The notes beneath the pieces are model-generated. The model was given only the letters and a program-made list of their open reading frames with translations, was not told where the DNA came from and ran no database searches. A DNA stretch of 64,000 nt from Acanthosoma haemorrhoidale (lineage: Eukaryota > Arthropoda > Insecta > Hemiptera > Acanthosomatidae), in the NCBI GenBank assembly GCA_930367205.1, contig CAKNEZ010000012.1:62001-126000 (forward strand), in the 5' to 3' direction. The stretch's first letter is position 1, and each line of letters begins with the position of its first letter. Below, in pieces: positions 1 to 10,816 of the stretch. Made by a program: the position numbers and the translations under genes.

Positions 1-1500
1 ATGAAATTAATAACTTAAACCTAAATAATTAAGCTTAGCGAAATATTCAGTAAAGCTGGCATGAAAGAAAAAAAAAACACAACATTTGGCAAAGGTAAAT
101 GTAAATATATTTGCCTTTCATATTTCTTAATTAGCGAATCCTTATATTGAGAAAAGCAGTTTGAAATACAAGGATCAACTAGGCATGATACGGATAGCCC
201 ATAATAACTTACAGTTTTCTAACAAAAATAACTGATATGAATTTATAAATATAATAAATCTATTACAACAATAAATACATACAGGCATCCAATACTTACA
301 TAAAACAACAAACACGTGTGTAGGCGCGTCCACAAGCACACATGTATTTAATATATATGAAAATGGTAATAGATAAAAATAATTTTTAGATTAAATAATA
401 TGGTAGTGTAACCTTAAAATATTATGCTATAATTGGAATGATCCAAGAGACAAACACATTTCATGAGTTTTATAAATTAATCAATTAAATGTCATTCTTA
501 CATTAAGTGACACATGAAAAGAGATAACAGTTGAGTTAACCAACCTGAATGTTATGCTTTATTTAAAATCCTGTTTCTATTTCTATGTACTATAATTTTG
601 CATTTTTCAGATTACTAAATAATTTCTAAAGGTGTTCGTGAAAAGAATTTATATTATATACATAAAAACATATGCAGAAAATTAATAATGAATTCGCCTT
701 ATAACTGGGTTCAAATATTAAATATATATAAATAAATATGATAAATATTGTGACCGATAGACTTTTATAGCCAATGTAAATTAGCGATTGTTTACGCCTG
801 TAATTCGTTTATTTTATTTATTGAAAAGAAAAAATTATCATTCATTGTTTAAGCCCGAATAAGGGGTCTTGCGCTGACAAGTAATTATCTAACAAAGTAC
901 CCTCGTAAAATTTATTATTAATTTTAAAGTGTAAATTAGAGATAAATATTTTTTTTTTGTTTAGTTTATATAACGAATTAATAATTATTGATAATATTAT
1001 ACATAAAAACACATGCAGAAAATTAATAATGAATTCGCCTTATAACTGGGTTCAAATATTAAATATATATAAATAAATATGATAAATATAACTAAAAATA
1101 CGCATTATTGACGAAAGCATCAATGGAGCAAGATCCTACAGATTAGTATTGTTAATAAATAAATAAAGTACAGTACTGATTGACGGCTTCATCGGGTACC
1201 CAAGCTGGCAGCTGGGACACACGCGGCGCTTGTGTTGCTAATAACCGATGGCATCGATGGCAGGTAATCGATTAGTGGTGGTTGAGCGAGTCCTCACTGC
1301 TACGACTTTCAAGACGAACTCATCCGATTACGACCGAGACGAATTGTGATATCGACAAAGCGAAATCGATAGTGAGTGCGATCGATAGTTTGATAGTCCA
1401 AGTGTGAGGAATAGCACCTTCCCGTTCGATAGACTAAGTTGGACAGACGATCGTAGCCCTTCATGAGCCTTATTACAACGTGTACTTTGGCCGTTCACCA
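1..1500 (-). repeat. BEL 3' LTR (with internal 340-bp enlargement)
   Basis: This is near-identical to 7387-8547 except for about 340 extra bases. A block of about 85 bp beginning near 662 (landmark ATGCAGAAAATTAATAATG) recurs near 1003, with a unique ~255-bp segment between the two; the other LTR has the block only once (near 8047). The copy starts at or before the first base of the window. Confidence 0.9.
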
Positions 1501-1655
1501 TAAACACTGGACACTGGATTACTCACTAACACTATGATATGAAGGACAATTCACATCTAAATGGACTTAACAATGTAAACAAATGACATTTTTGCACTGG
1601 TTAAACACAACTTATCTTTCAATGAACTGAATTGAATATTTCTCTTTTCTGATAA

Positions 1656-4600
1656 TTAAACTAAAATCTCTCTGCCATCAACAAATCCCCCAATGAAATA
1701 AGAAAACAAAAACTTTACGAGAGAATTTTGAATTGAATTACAATAGGTTAAAACATTTCTTTTTTTTTTTTTTAAAACAAAAAAAAAAAAAAATATTATT
1801 TTAATGTTAAAGGCCTTAACATACCGCCCACCAAATTTTAAGTTTAAAATTTCAAGCAGAAGGGGTTTCTTCTTTTTGGGGAAAAAGAGGCGCCAACTTG
1901 GAGACGGGGCGAAGGTATGTCCCACTGGAGTTCTTATTTTTACCACCCGAACAATTCCGTCATTGCCTGGGAGACATTCTATGACCCTACCTATTGGCCA
2001 AGATAGGATAGGGGAGTTAGGCTCTTTAACTAGGACTAAGGTTCCCGGAGTCAGGTTAGGGACTTCCACCATCCATTTGGATCGATTCTGTAGTCCGGCG
2101 ATGTAATCTAATCTCCATTTGTTCCATAGGTCTCGAACGTACCTTCTAAGAAATTGCCACCGTGATAGTAGGTGGGGAACTCGCTCCAAAAAATCGGGTT
2201 TAGGTTGCGACAATAAAGGTTCCCCTATAAGAAAATGGCCAGGGGTCAAGACTTCAAAGCATTCAGGATCCGACGAGAGGGGAACCAATGGCCGCGAGTT
2301 CAGTACTGCTTCCACTCTAGCTGCTATCGTGTTCATTTCTTCAAATGTCATGGGATGCTCATTTAAAATTCTTGATAAATGAAATTTTAGGGACTCTACC
2401 CCCGCTTCCCATAGCCCGCCGAAGTGAGGGGCTGATGGGGGGATAAAACTCCATTTCATTCCACGGGGATGCAAATGTTGTTGGATAACATTAATGGTAC
2501 TGGGGTCTCTCCACCAGCTTGCCCATTCTTTTAAGCGTCGGTTAGCTCCCACGAAGTTGGTAGCGTTATCAGAATACATTTTGCTGGGTAGTCCTCGCCG
2601 AGAAATAAATCTGTCCAAACTAGCGAGGAACGCAGCGGTAGACAAGTCAGAGACCACCTCTATGTGTAAGGCCTTTGTACCAAGGCAAACAAACAAACAG
2701 TAATACGACTTCCGTATAGTCGATTTGCGTCGAGGAGAATCTTTAATCAGAATTGGACTTGCAAAGTCTACTCCAGTGTTAAGGAAAGCTCTGCCTTGTT
2801 CAAATCGTGAGATTGGGAGATGCCCCATTAATGGTGTATAAGTCTGCGCACGAATGCGGTGGCATTTTAAACATTGATGAATTCTAGATCGGATTAGTTT
2901 ACGGGCTGATAAAATCCAGTAGTGGCGTCTGATCAAGGAATGTAGCAGTTGGGGCCCTGCATGCAAATAAGTCGTGTGCAGATGATCGATAAGTAAATTA
3001 ACGAAATACGATTTTTGAGGTAGTAATATTGGATGTTTCGATTCAAAAGAAAGTGGTGAATTATGCTTTCGGCCGCCCACCCTGATGACACCATGGGAAT
3101 CAATAAATGGGTTTAGCTGTTTTAAAGACACAGAAGTCCATTTATTAGACGATATTTCTGACGACCAGTAATGACGCTGAAGTCCTTTTATTAAAGTAGT
3201 GACGGCGTATGATCTTTCTTTTAAACTCATGATTCCAGAGTTGCGTTTTTCCTTTGGCAGCCGGAGGTTGTTCAAAAATCGCAAAACCAGGGTCCAAACT
3301 CGCACCATTCTCTCAAAAGATGAACAATTTTGGGCGAATTCCTCTACATACGAGGATTTTCCCAGTGATAGCAGGGTGGTAACCTTTTTGAGTTCAGGCA
3401 AGTCGAGATCCATAATGTCGGAATTCCTAAAAGATTTGATAGGCCATTCGTTGATATTTGACTGCAGCCATGTAGGACCTTTCCACCAGGATGATTGTTT
3501 GGCAAGCATAAGAGGATCGCAACCACGAGACGCTAAATCAGCGGCATTAGCCTTTGACCCCACATGGTACCAGGATGAAGAAGGCGACTGGCTTAATATT
3601 TTTTCCACTCTGTTGGCGACGAAAGTTTGAAGGTTGTGACTAGGGGTTAGAAGCCATGCTAGTACAGTGGAGGAATCGGAAAGAAGAAAGCTGTTTCCAA
3701 TCGACAGGTCAGAAATAAATTTGTTCAAGAAATGCAAAGTCTCCACTAGTAATAAGGCAGCACATAACTCCAGCCGAGGAATCGACATATATTTCAAAGG
3801 CGCTAATCTTGTTTTTGTTATTAAAAGATGGGTTGCAACAATGCCATTTTTCAATTCAACACGAAGGTAGACGACGGCGGCATATCCATGACTGGAAGCA
3901 TCGGCGAATCCAATCAACGTAATATGTTGAACTATATCAGGAATGAGGCATCGAGGAATCTGGATGGGTTTTAAATGTGGTAGGCCATTGAAAAATGCTG
4001 TCCAGAGTTCAACAATATGTGTCGGGACCGGGTCGTCCCAGTCCACTTTTAACTTCCAGAGTTCCTGTAAAATTAGCTTGGCTTTAAATACGACTGGAGC
4101 AATGTAGCCTAAAGGATCGTACATGCGAGCAATACAACTCATAATACCTCGTTTAGTAGTTGGAAAATCTTTTAGTTGTACTTCATAAGCAAGTATGTCT
4201 TGACAGGGGTCCCATTTCATTCCCAAAACTTTTACAACATTGTCTTCCATGTCAGATAAAGGAACAGAGCTTATTAAGTTACTCGACAATACATTTTCCA
4301 AAAGCTCTTTTGTATTGCTACCCCACTTTTTTAATTCAAATCCCCCTTTATTGAGTAATGTAATCAATTCCTTTTGTAAGTAAATGACTTTCTCCAGAGT
4401 ATCCGCTCCCGTAAGAATGTCATCGATATAAATATTGGTTTTCAAAGTTTGGACAGCTCGAGGGAAAGGATCTCCTTCATCCTGCACCAGCTGAGACAAT
4501 ACTCTAATAGCCAGATATGAGGAGCACGCCAATCCAAAGGGTAAACGTCTAAATTGATGCTCTTGTACAGCATCGGTAGTATCAACACGATAAAAAAAAT

Positions 4601-5642
4601 GAAGAAACGCACTATCAGCCGGTGATACTAAAATTTGTAAATACATTTGAGTAATGTCCGTTGTGAAGGCGTAGCGGTGAACTCCAAAGCGAAGCAAAAC
4701 TTCTCGTATGTCATTCTGTAGTTTTGGGCCAGTCATTAAATGACCATTGAGTGAGCCTGCCGTAGTACGAAAGGAGCCATCAAAGACTACGCGCAATTTC
4801 GATGGAGAGTTATTTTTTGTTACTCCGTGATGCGGTAAGAAGCACAACCCAGGCTCCATTCCAGGCTTGGCATAATCCTTTTGTAAGTAGTCCTTAATGA
4901 CTTGATCGTAGGAGATCTTAAACTCCTTATTATTAGAAAATTTGCGTTCTAAGGTTTTAAATCGTTGGATTGCCCCAAATTTGGATTTTTCTAGACCTCT
5001 AGGATCGTCTTGAAATGGTAGATTTATCACATAGCGGCCCTGATCATCTCTGGAGTGTGTTTCTACGAAGTGTGCTTCACATTTTTCTGCCAAAGGATCA
5101 ATGTAAGTCGTAGAGGTGATGTCTTCGATTTCCCAAAATTTCGAAATAAGATGAGTTAAATCGTTTACCGCACTTGAGGTGACCAAAAGCGAGGTTCCCT
5201 GCTGAGTTTCGAAGGCAGGGATTTTCCCTACCAATACCCACCCAAAAATGGTATTCATAGCGTAAGGCATGCCGTCGGGGAGGTTTACTGAATCCCCCAG
5301 AAAAACGTCACCAAATACATCCACGCCCAGTAGAAAATCGATGGGTTTTGGCTGGTAAAAATCGGGATCAGCAAGATTGTAACCCTGGAGGTATCGATGT
5401 ATGTCCGGTGTAATTCGACTGGAGGGCATATTCGAGCAAATTTGGTCAATGACAACAGCTGAAGTACTTATCTGTGGTGCATCTCTACGGTTAGGAGCTA
5501 GGACACACTGTACAGTGGAATTACTTTTCATGACATCTTGATTTCCAAGTCTCAGCCAACGATGTTGTTCATATCGAAAGGGTAGTGATAACTTACGAGC
5601 ACAGTCGGTAGTTATAAAGGAACGTTGCGAACCGCAGTCCAA
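1656..5642 (-). CDS. pol: BEL/Pao Pol polyprotein (protease, RT, RNase H, integrase)
   Basis: This open frame of 1328 codons makes the enzymes for reverse transcription and integration. Domains in order: an aspartic protease of the BEL type at the very start (LDCGSQRSFIT); reverse transcriptase with FTTDITQMYLQ and the catalytic YIDDIL near residue 404; RNase H with GFADASSHGYAA near 577; an H-H-C-C zinc segment (HLHTTYLHAGP to CLKCH); integrase core with DNATNFVG near 1020 and GGLWEAGVESLK near 1077; and a BEL-type C-terminal domain ending near SWRLFFPKKK. The last ~70 codons run through homopolymers and may not be meaningful. The frame is one base off gag and overlaps it by 31 nt. The true protein probably begins upstream of the annotated methionine, in continuity with gag. 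Confidence 0.93.
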   Translation of the reverse strand: MDCGSQRSFITTDCARKLSLPFRYEQHRWLRLGNQDVMKSNSTVQCVLAPNRRDAPQISTSAVVIDQICSNMPSSRITPDIHRYLQGYNLADPDFYQPKPIDFLLGVDVFGDVFLGDSVNLPDGMPYAMNTIFGWVLVGKIPAFETQQGTSLLVTSSAVNDLTHLISKFWEIEDITSTTYIDPLAEKCEAHFVETHSRDDQGRYVINLPFQDDPRGLEKSKFGAIQRFKTLERKFSNNKEFKISYDQVIKDYLQKDYAKPGMEPGLCFLPHHGVTKNNSPSKLRVVFDGSFRTTAGSLNGHLMTGPKLQNDIREVLLRFGVHRYAFTTDITQMYLQILVSPADSAFLHFFYRVDTTDAVQEHQFRRLPFGLACSSYLAIRVLSQLVQDEGDPFPRAVQTLKTNIYIDDILTGADTLEKVIYLQKELITLLNKGGFELKKWGSNTKELLENVLSSNLISSVPLSDMEDNVVKVLGMKWDPCQDILAYEVQLKDFPTTKRGIMSCIARMYDPLGYIAPVVFKAKLILQELWKLKVDWDDPVPTHIVELWTAFFNGLPHLKPIQIPRCLIPDIVQHITLIGFADASSHGYAAVVYLRVELKNGIVATHLLITKTRLAPLKYMSIPRLELCAALLLVETLHFLNKFISDLSIGNSFLLSDSSTVLAWLLTPSHNLQTFVANRVEKILSQSPSSSWYHVGSKANAADLASRGCDPLMLAKQSSWWKGPTWLQSNINEWPIKSFRNSDIMDLDLPELKKVTTLLSLGKSSYVEEFAQNCSSFERMVRVWTLVLRFLNNLRLPKEKRNSGIMSLKERSYAVTTLIKGLQRHYWSSEISSNKWTSVSLKQLNPFIDSHGVIRVGGRKHNSPLSFESKHPILLPQKSYFVNLLIDHLHTTYLHAGPQLLHSLIRRHYWILSARKLIRSRIHQCLKCHRIRAQTYTPLMGHLPISRFEQGRAFLNTGVDFASPILIKDSPRRKSTIRKSYYCLFVCLGTKALHIEVVSDLSTAAFLASLDRFISRRGLPSKMYSDNATNFVGANRRLKEWASWWRDPSTINVIQQHLHPRGMKWSFIPPSAPHFGGLWEAGVESLKFHLSRILNEHPMTFEEMNTIAARVEAVLNSRPLVPLSSDPECFEVLTPGHFLIGEPLLSQPKPDFLERVPHLLSRWQFLRRYVRDLWNKWRLDYIAGLQNRSKWMVEVPNLTPGTLVLVKEPNSPILSWPIGRVIECLPGNDGIVRVVKIRTPVGHTFAPSPSWRLFFPKKKKPLLLEILNLKFGGRYVKAFNIKIIFFFFFVLKKKKRNVLTYCNSIQNSLVKFLFSYFIGGFVDGREILV

Positions 5643-7063
5643 TAAAACACGTAGTGGAATGAATCGTCCGTCATCAGTTTGAGCATGACGGCAGTGCCTA
5701 ACAGGATATTGGTTCGTTTAACGGGAGTAGACGCAAGCGGTGCGGACGAGGGACGATCTCTTGAGTTTCCCTTGGGTTCATGGAACGAGGATTTTGGTTG
5801 AGGCTTTCGAGAAGTCAAAGGAGCCTGGTTTGGAACATGCCCACTTTGGTTGGGATAGTGTAGAAGAGTATGGTGTCTAATGCTGCAGCGACGACAAGAG
5901 TTTGCTGAAGGGCAATCACGACAGTTATGTCCCGACGAAAGGCAATTCAAGCAGCGATTTAGAGATTTAATCTTGAGGTAGCGTTCTCGAGGAGAGGATG
6001 TACGAAATTGAGCACAATCGAAAATTCGATGGTTTCCCAAACATATAGGACATTTTGGTGTTGCGTCCTGAGAGGGTCCGACGGTCATTAAAACATGTCT
6101 GGTGGTGGGCATGGGTTTTGAATTCGTATTAACATTCGGAGTCATCATAGCGTTAGATTGTAATTGTAAATGTTGTTGTTGTATGAACTCAGTCAAATCG
6201 GTGAGCCCAGGAAGTTGGGTGAGAGTGGAAAATTTTGCTTCAAATTGTTCCTTAGTTTTCGAGTCCAATAGTCTAAGTCCTAAAATGCACAAAATAAATT
6301 CTGCAGGATTGGCTAAATTTAAATTTAAAAATGCTTGAGCATTCTCCAGTACTACCGCAGAAAACTGTTCCAAAGAGGATAAGTTGTTCTTTATGAGTGG
6401 TTTAGAATTCAAAATCTTCATAAGATGATGGGTTGCCAAAATTCTTTTGTTATCAAAGCGTTTTGTTAATATTTGCCATGCTTGGTTGTATCCGGTGGAT
6501 GAAATTTCTATTGCCGCCACAGCTTGGGCTGCTGTGCCAGTTAAAGAAGACTTCAAATAATGAAATTTATGGACTGAATCAAGATCAGAATTCGCATGAA
6601 TCAAAGAAGTAAAGGTGTCTTTAAAAGTGGGCCATTTTGTAATACTTCCGTCAAAAGTCGGAACCTTAATAGAAGGTAGTTTTCGAAAAAAGGGTTGTTT
6701 TTGGGGTTCGCCAATCGTGGTTTCATGACTTTCAAGAGTTGTATCTTGCGGTGTAGGTAGTCCAAAAGCAATAGTTTCATAATATAATGTATAGGTTTTT
6801 TCTTTTAAGGTTTGATGAGTGGAGAAGTCTATAGAAAGTTTTTTACTCAACCGCTTTAGTTCCAATATACGGGACATAAATTTTTCAAAACAACTGTCCA
6901 GTCGAGAAAGGCGGGCGCGAAACGTCTTCTCTTTTGCTAGGTCGGTGAGGGATTTCTTTCCAACTTCGTAAGATTTTTCAATATCATCAGCAAGATCTTC
7001 AACCTCTTCATTTACTTCATCATAACGAGATGTATCTTTACATGGATCCGTTTTGGCTGGCAT
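5612..7063 (-). CDS. gag: BEL/Pao Gag
   Basis: Structural nucleocapsid polyprotein, about 483 residues. I placed the start at ATG 7061-7063 (MPAKTDPCKDTSRY); the frame is open further upstream but with no ATG. The centre carries the BEL gag signature LPSIKVPTFDGSITKWPTF. The C-terminal third has clustered zinc knuckles (CPICLGNHRIFDC near residue 340, then CLNCLSSGHNCRDC and CRRCSIRHH). The ORF ends out of frame in VRNVPL, just where family members normally continue into the protease: reading one frame over gives DDGRFIPLRVLLDCGS. So a one-base deletion or a frameshift site lies near 5660-5680. Confidence 0.9.
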   Translation of the reverse strand: MPAKTDPCKDTSRYDEVNEEVEDLADDIEKSYEVGKKSLTDLAKEKTFRARLSRLDSCFEKFMSRILELKRLSKKLSIDFSTHQTLKEKTYTLYYETIAFGLPTPQDTTLESHETTIGEPQKQPFFRKLPSIKVPTFDGSITKWPTFKDTFTSLIHANSDLDSVHKFHYLKSSLTGTAAQAVAAIEISSTGYNQAWQILTKRFDNKRILATHHLMKILNSKPLIKNNLSSLEQFSAVVLENAQAFLNLNLANPAEFILCILGLRLLDSKTKEQFEAKFSTLTQLPGLTDLTEFIQQQHLQLQSNAMMTPNVNTNSKPMPTTRHVLMTVGPSQDATPKCPICLGNHRIFDCAQFRTSSPRERYLKIKSLNRCLNCLSSGHNCRDCPSANSCRRCSIRHHTLLHYPNQSGHVPNQAPLTSRKPQPKSSFHEPKGNSRDRPSSAPLASTPVKRTNILLGTAVMLKLMTDDSFHYVFYWTAVRNVPL

Positions 7064-7386
7064 GGTGTAAGGTGTAACGGAAAAACACAAAGAAATGATG
7101 GGCCAATAAAGTAGCGAAAGAAAACTCTTGAATACAATAAGCTAACGATCCGGCCCGGAGGACCAAAATATGTTGGGGGGAGGGGCAACCTTGGATACCA
7201 AAATGCAATTCTCCGTCCCCGTTTCGAAACTTATCCGGGTCACTAGCAGAAGGCAATGAGAAGGTGAAAGGGCCGAGGGATTTTAATGTTATAGAGGGCC
7301 AAGCTGAAATTCGACACTTGAAAATAAATTATTGGAAGCAGAAACAATGCAAACAAAAATGGTTTACCCATTAAGCAAATAAACAA

Positions 7387-8547
7387 ATGAAATTATTAAC
7401 TTAAACCTAAATAATTAAGCTCAGCGAAATATTCAGTAAAGCTGGCATGAAAGAAAAAAAAAAAACACAACATTTGGCAAAGGTAAATGTAAATATATTT
7501 GCCTTTCATATTTCTCAATTAGCAAATCCTTATATTGAGAAAAGCAGTTTGAAATACAAGGATCAACTAGGCATGATACGGATAGCCCATAATAACTTAC
7601 AGTTTTCTAACAAAAATAACTGATATGAATTTATAAATATAATAAATCTATTACAACAATAAATACATACAGGCATCCAATACTTACATAAAACAACAAA
7701 CACGTGTGTAGGCGCGTCCACAAGCACACATGTATTTAATATATATGAAAATGGTAATAGATAAAAATAATTTTTAGATTAAATAATATGGTAGTGTAAC
7801 CTTAAAATATTATGCTATAATTGGAATGATCCAAGAGACAAACACATTTCATGAGTTTTATAAATTAATCAATTGAATGTCATTCTTACATTAAGTGACA
7901 CATGAAAAGAGATAACAGTTGAGTTAACCAACCTGAATGTTATGCTTTATTTAAAATCCTGTTTCTATTTCTATGTACTATAATTTTGCATTTTTCAGTT
8001 TACTAAATAATTTCTAAAGGTGTTCGTGAAAAGAATTTATATTATATACATAAAAACACATGCAGAAAATTAATAATGAATTCGCCTTATAACTGGGTTC
8101 AAATATTAAATATATATAAATAAATATGATAAATATAACTAAAAATACGCATTATTGACGAAAGCATCAATGGAGCAAGATCCTACAGATTAGTATTGTT
8201 AATAAATAAATAAAGTACAGTACTGATTGACGGCTTCATTGGGTACCCAAGCTGGCAGCTGGGACACACGCGGCGCTTGTGTTGCTAATAACCGATGGCA
8301 TCGATGGCAGGTAATCGATTAGTGGTGGTCGAGCGAGTCCTCACTGCTACGACTTTCAAGACGAACTCATCCGATTACGACCGAGACGAATTGTGATATC
8401 GACAAAGTGAAATCGATAGTGAGTGCGATCGATAGTTTGATAGTCCAAGTGTGAGGAATAGCACCTTCCCGTTCGATAGACTAAGTTGGACAGACGATCG
8501 TAGCCCTTCATGAGCCTTATTACAACGTGTACTTTGGCCGTTCACCA
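7387..8547 (-). repeat. BEL 5' LTR
   Basis: Right-hand LTR of the BEL element, about 1160 bp, matching 1-1500 almost base for base outside the extra segment there. Its plus-strand end CCGTTCACCA (8538-8547) is where homology to the left LTR effectively stops and the PolB coding sequence resumes. Confidence 0.9.
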
Positions 8548-9714
8548 TAAATCTGATTTTAGTTTTACAGCCGTCAAAGGTTTTAGTAACAGACATATAT
8601 TTTTCACTATTGCTCGGAATTATTTCAACATTGCCTTCATCTATTCCAAGATATTTAACTATAAAGTGAGAATCAAAATTAGTAAAATTGTGTATAAACA
8701 CGGGTATAAAGTCTGGTTTACTAGCATGTAAATTACATGAGTTGTGTGCAGCCCCAATAAACTTAGATGTGATGTGACAATGATGTTTTACTCTCTCTCT
8801 CTTATCCAATTCATTCTCACATAAAACACATATATTCGTAGTAGCGAACGACTGTTCTTGTTCATCACTCAATGTTTCGATTGGAATTATATTAGCATAT
8901 ATTTCATCGGCTTTAAGAGCTAAGGATTTTAATGTTTTCATGAAATTGCTCATGCAATTGCTACCGGTGTGAACAACTGGATCGCTGTCAAATTCGGGAA
9001 TAGAAGATTACCATAAGTGCTGCACAGAAAACTTCATGACTTTGTAAATAACGTGTCCAAGATGTTTGAGGATTCGGATTTGAACCTGCGATGGGCACTA
9101 ATAATGTTTCGAAATCGGCATACGCTAAAAGTTTTATTTTCTGTGTAAATTCAACATACGAAAATCCATCCTGATCCCTTCCCCATAAAATCATCTATTT
9201 CTGATATGATTTTCTGAAATGAGTCTATTATAAATTCTTCTAAGTTACTAGATTTGTCTAAAGTTTCCATTTTCGTTTTAAAATTAAAATCAGTGCGCTC
9301 CATTTCTTTTCCCTCAACACTTTTTTTATAATTACATTCTAATAAGATCATAATTTTTATAGTATTCCACCTCATAATATATTTATTCAAAATTTTAATT
9401 AATTTATTTTTAACATTATCAAGAAATTCGTTTGGGATATAATCAACCTTATCATTTTTAATATTAATGTCTGCAAGCGTCTCGTTGATAGCCGTTGTAA
9501 TAATAATATTGTTTTCATCTGATGTTGATTGTTCCCGTAAGCACTTGTCAAATACTATATATTTTCTTTTTTTAATCGGAGGATCTGACCGGGACTGCAT
9601 TTGTTTCGATACGTTCACCTCTTTCTCTATGTTTAATTTGAGAGCAACGCATGTTTTTATATGTCTTTTATAATTTTGTTGACTGCATTCTCTACCACAC
9701 ATTTTACACATCAT
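8548..9714 (-). pseudogene. PolB copy 1: decayed N-terminal half of a protein-primed family B DNA polymerase
   Basis: Coding sequence runs right to left from ATG 9712-9714 (MMCKMCGREC, a zinc-finger-like start). It passes a region alignable with PolB copy 2 (KILNKYIMRWNTIKI against KILNNYLNSFKTIKV), jumps at GKGSGW to the Exo I segment (AYADFETLLVPI), and so lacks about 170 codons present in copy 2. It shifts frame again near 9000, then continues DPVVHTGSNCMSNFMKTL, a zinc-binding block CVLC..HHCHITSKFIGAAHNSCNL, and Exo II (HNFTNFDSHFIV). The gene is then cut at 8547 by the BEL LTR; the polymerase domain would lie left of the window. At least two frame disruptions make it a pseudogene. Family: viral and transposon PolB. 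Confidence 0.85.
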
Positions 9715-9846
9715 ATATGACCATTTACATTTATGTTTCCAATTGTTTAGTAAAAGTCCATTTTGTACATAATTATGTATTTCTAAAGGTACTCATCTTT
9801 TATTCAAAATCCTTATATTATAATCCTTAATTATTATGATGCTTAC

Positions 9847-10699
9847 TTAGACTGCTTTGTGAAATTTGATAATATGACTTCTCTTTATTACACCCTCATA
9901 TGATAAACCGAGATCGCCTAAAACAAATGTTAGAGTTAATTTAAGAAATACAATTTTTTTTTTCTTATATTTTTACATACTTACCACTCTTATATTGTTG
10001 TATATCCTCATCAGATATGCAATAAAATTAGCTTTAGAGGACAAGGCAAGACTTTCCTTGGAGAGAAACTAAGAAACAGGAACACTCGAAACTGTTTCTT
10101 AATGGACCCTGTAAGAGAAGAAGCTCAGCACTTCTATCAATGGACAGGTGGACACTCAAAAGTGTGACAGGACTCTATACAGGTCACTGTCGGTTAAATA
10201 AACACCTCTTTAATTTGGGGATAGTGGGATCACCATTCTGCAGATTCTGCAAGAAAGAGGGAGAAACGGCACGTCATATAATATGTGACTGTGATAACTT
10301 AGCTAGAAGGCGATACCTTCACTTTGGTAGTGATCGCATTGTAGACCCCAAACTATGTGAACTGATCGATCCATTCAGTATCCTCAGATTTGCAAAGGCC
10401 GTGGGCCTGTCACATATATAGGACAGGGACATGGACGGCGCACAATAGGTCTCAGTGAGGCCGTGGTGCACAAATGCCGGAACAAATAATAATAATAATA
10501 ATATGCAATGAAGATAGCGTTCGGGAAGAAACGTTTTAATTAAAAATCCGTTTTCCTTTGAATCTAATATTACTTGTAGACAATCGCCATGTTCTGTTTT
10601 AGTTTTTGCAAAATGTGTTATCAAATATTTTTCACCTTGTTTTAGTTCTCCAAATCTTTTATAAACAGGTAAACTGTTTAATTTTTCGATCATGAACAT
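9847..10699 (-). pseudogene. FLPxRY small protein gene, copy 1, spliced, split by a LOA insertion
   Basis: Starts at ATG 10697-10699 (MFMIEKLNSLPVYKRF), abutted by a splice acceptor (TTTCCTTTTCAG then ATG). Coding runs to FLPERYLHCI at about 10501, where a LOA fragment (10024-10500) intervenes. It resumes at 10014-9985, then a 67-nt GT-AG intron (9918-9984), then a last exon (9847-9917) ending in a lysine/histidine-rich tail and TAA. Counting one copy of the 9-bp target duplication, coding totals 300 nt, exactly 100 codons, so the LOA insertion is the only visible lesion. It is homologous to 62223-62664 with both introns at the same places. Function unknown; such short proteins accompany PolB here. 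The nonsense sequence inside the LOA piece makes the present allele non-functional. Confidence 0.72.
10024..10500 (+). mobile_element. 5'-truncated LOA-like LINE fragment
   Basis: 477 bp matching the 3' end of the full LOA-like element at 21641-26876 in the opposite orientation. It includes the zinc segment CRFCKKEGETARHI, the stop, and an (AAT)n tail ending at 10500. It is flanked by the exact 9-bp duplication ATATGCAAT at 10015-10023 and 10501-10509, typical of target-primed reverse transcription. It lies inside the FLPxRY copy 1 gene. Confidence 0.92.
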
Positions 10700-10816
10700 C
10701 TGAAAAGGAAACCAGTAGGCTGAGTAAGGAAAATTAAAAAAAAAAAAATTTTAATACTTATTAAATTGTAATTCCTTACCAATTATTTTTTACTAGTCTA
10801 TTATTTACAATATGCT

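Larger units (their letters stand above)
1..8547 (-). mobile_element. BEL/Pao LTR retrotransposon, essentially complete
   Basis: Two long direct repeats (1-1500 and 7387-8547) bracket gag and pol ORFs on the minus strand, so the 5' LTR is the right-hand copy. On the minus strand the LTR begins TGGTGAACGG. The outer edge of the right LTR cuts the PolB reading frame at 8548, directly after codons for KTKIRF, so the element landed inside the PolB copy 1 gene. The far left LTR end and the target-site duplication lie at or beyond the window edge and cannot be checked. I did not recognise a primer-binding site. The region 1501-1655, between pol and the 3' LTR, holds a purine-rich stretch near 1640-1650 and no gene. 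Confidence 0.93.
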
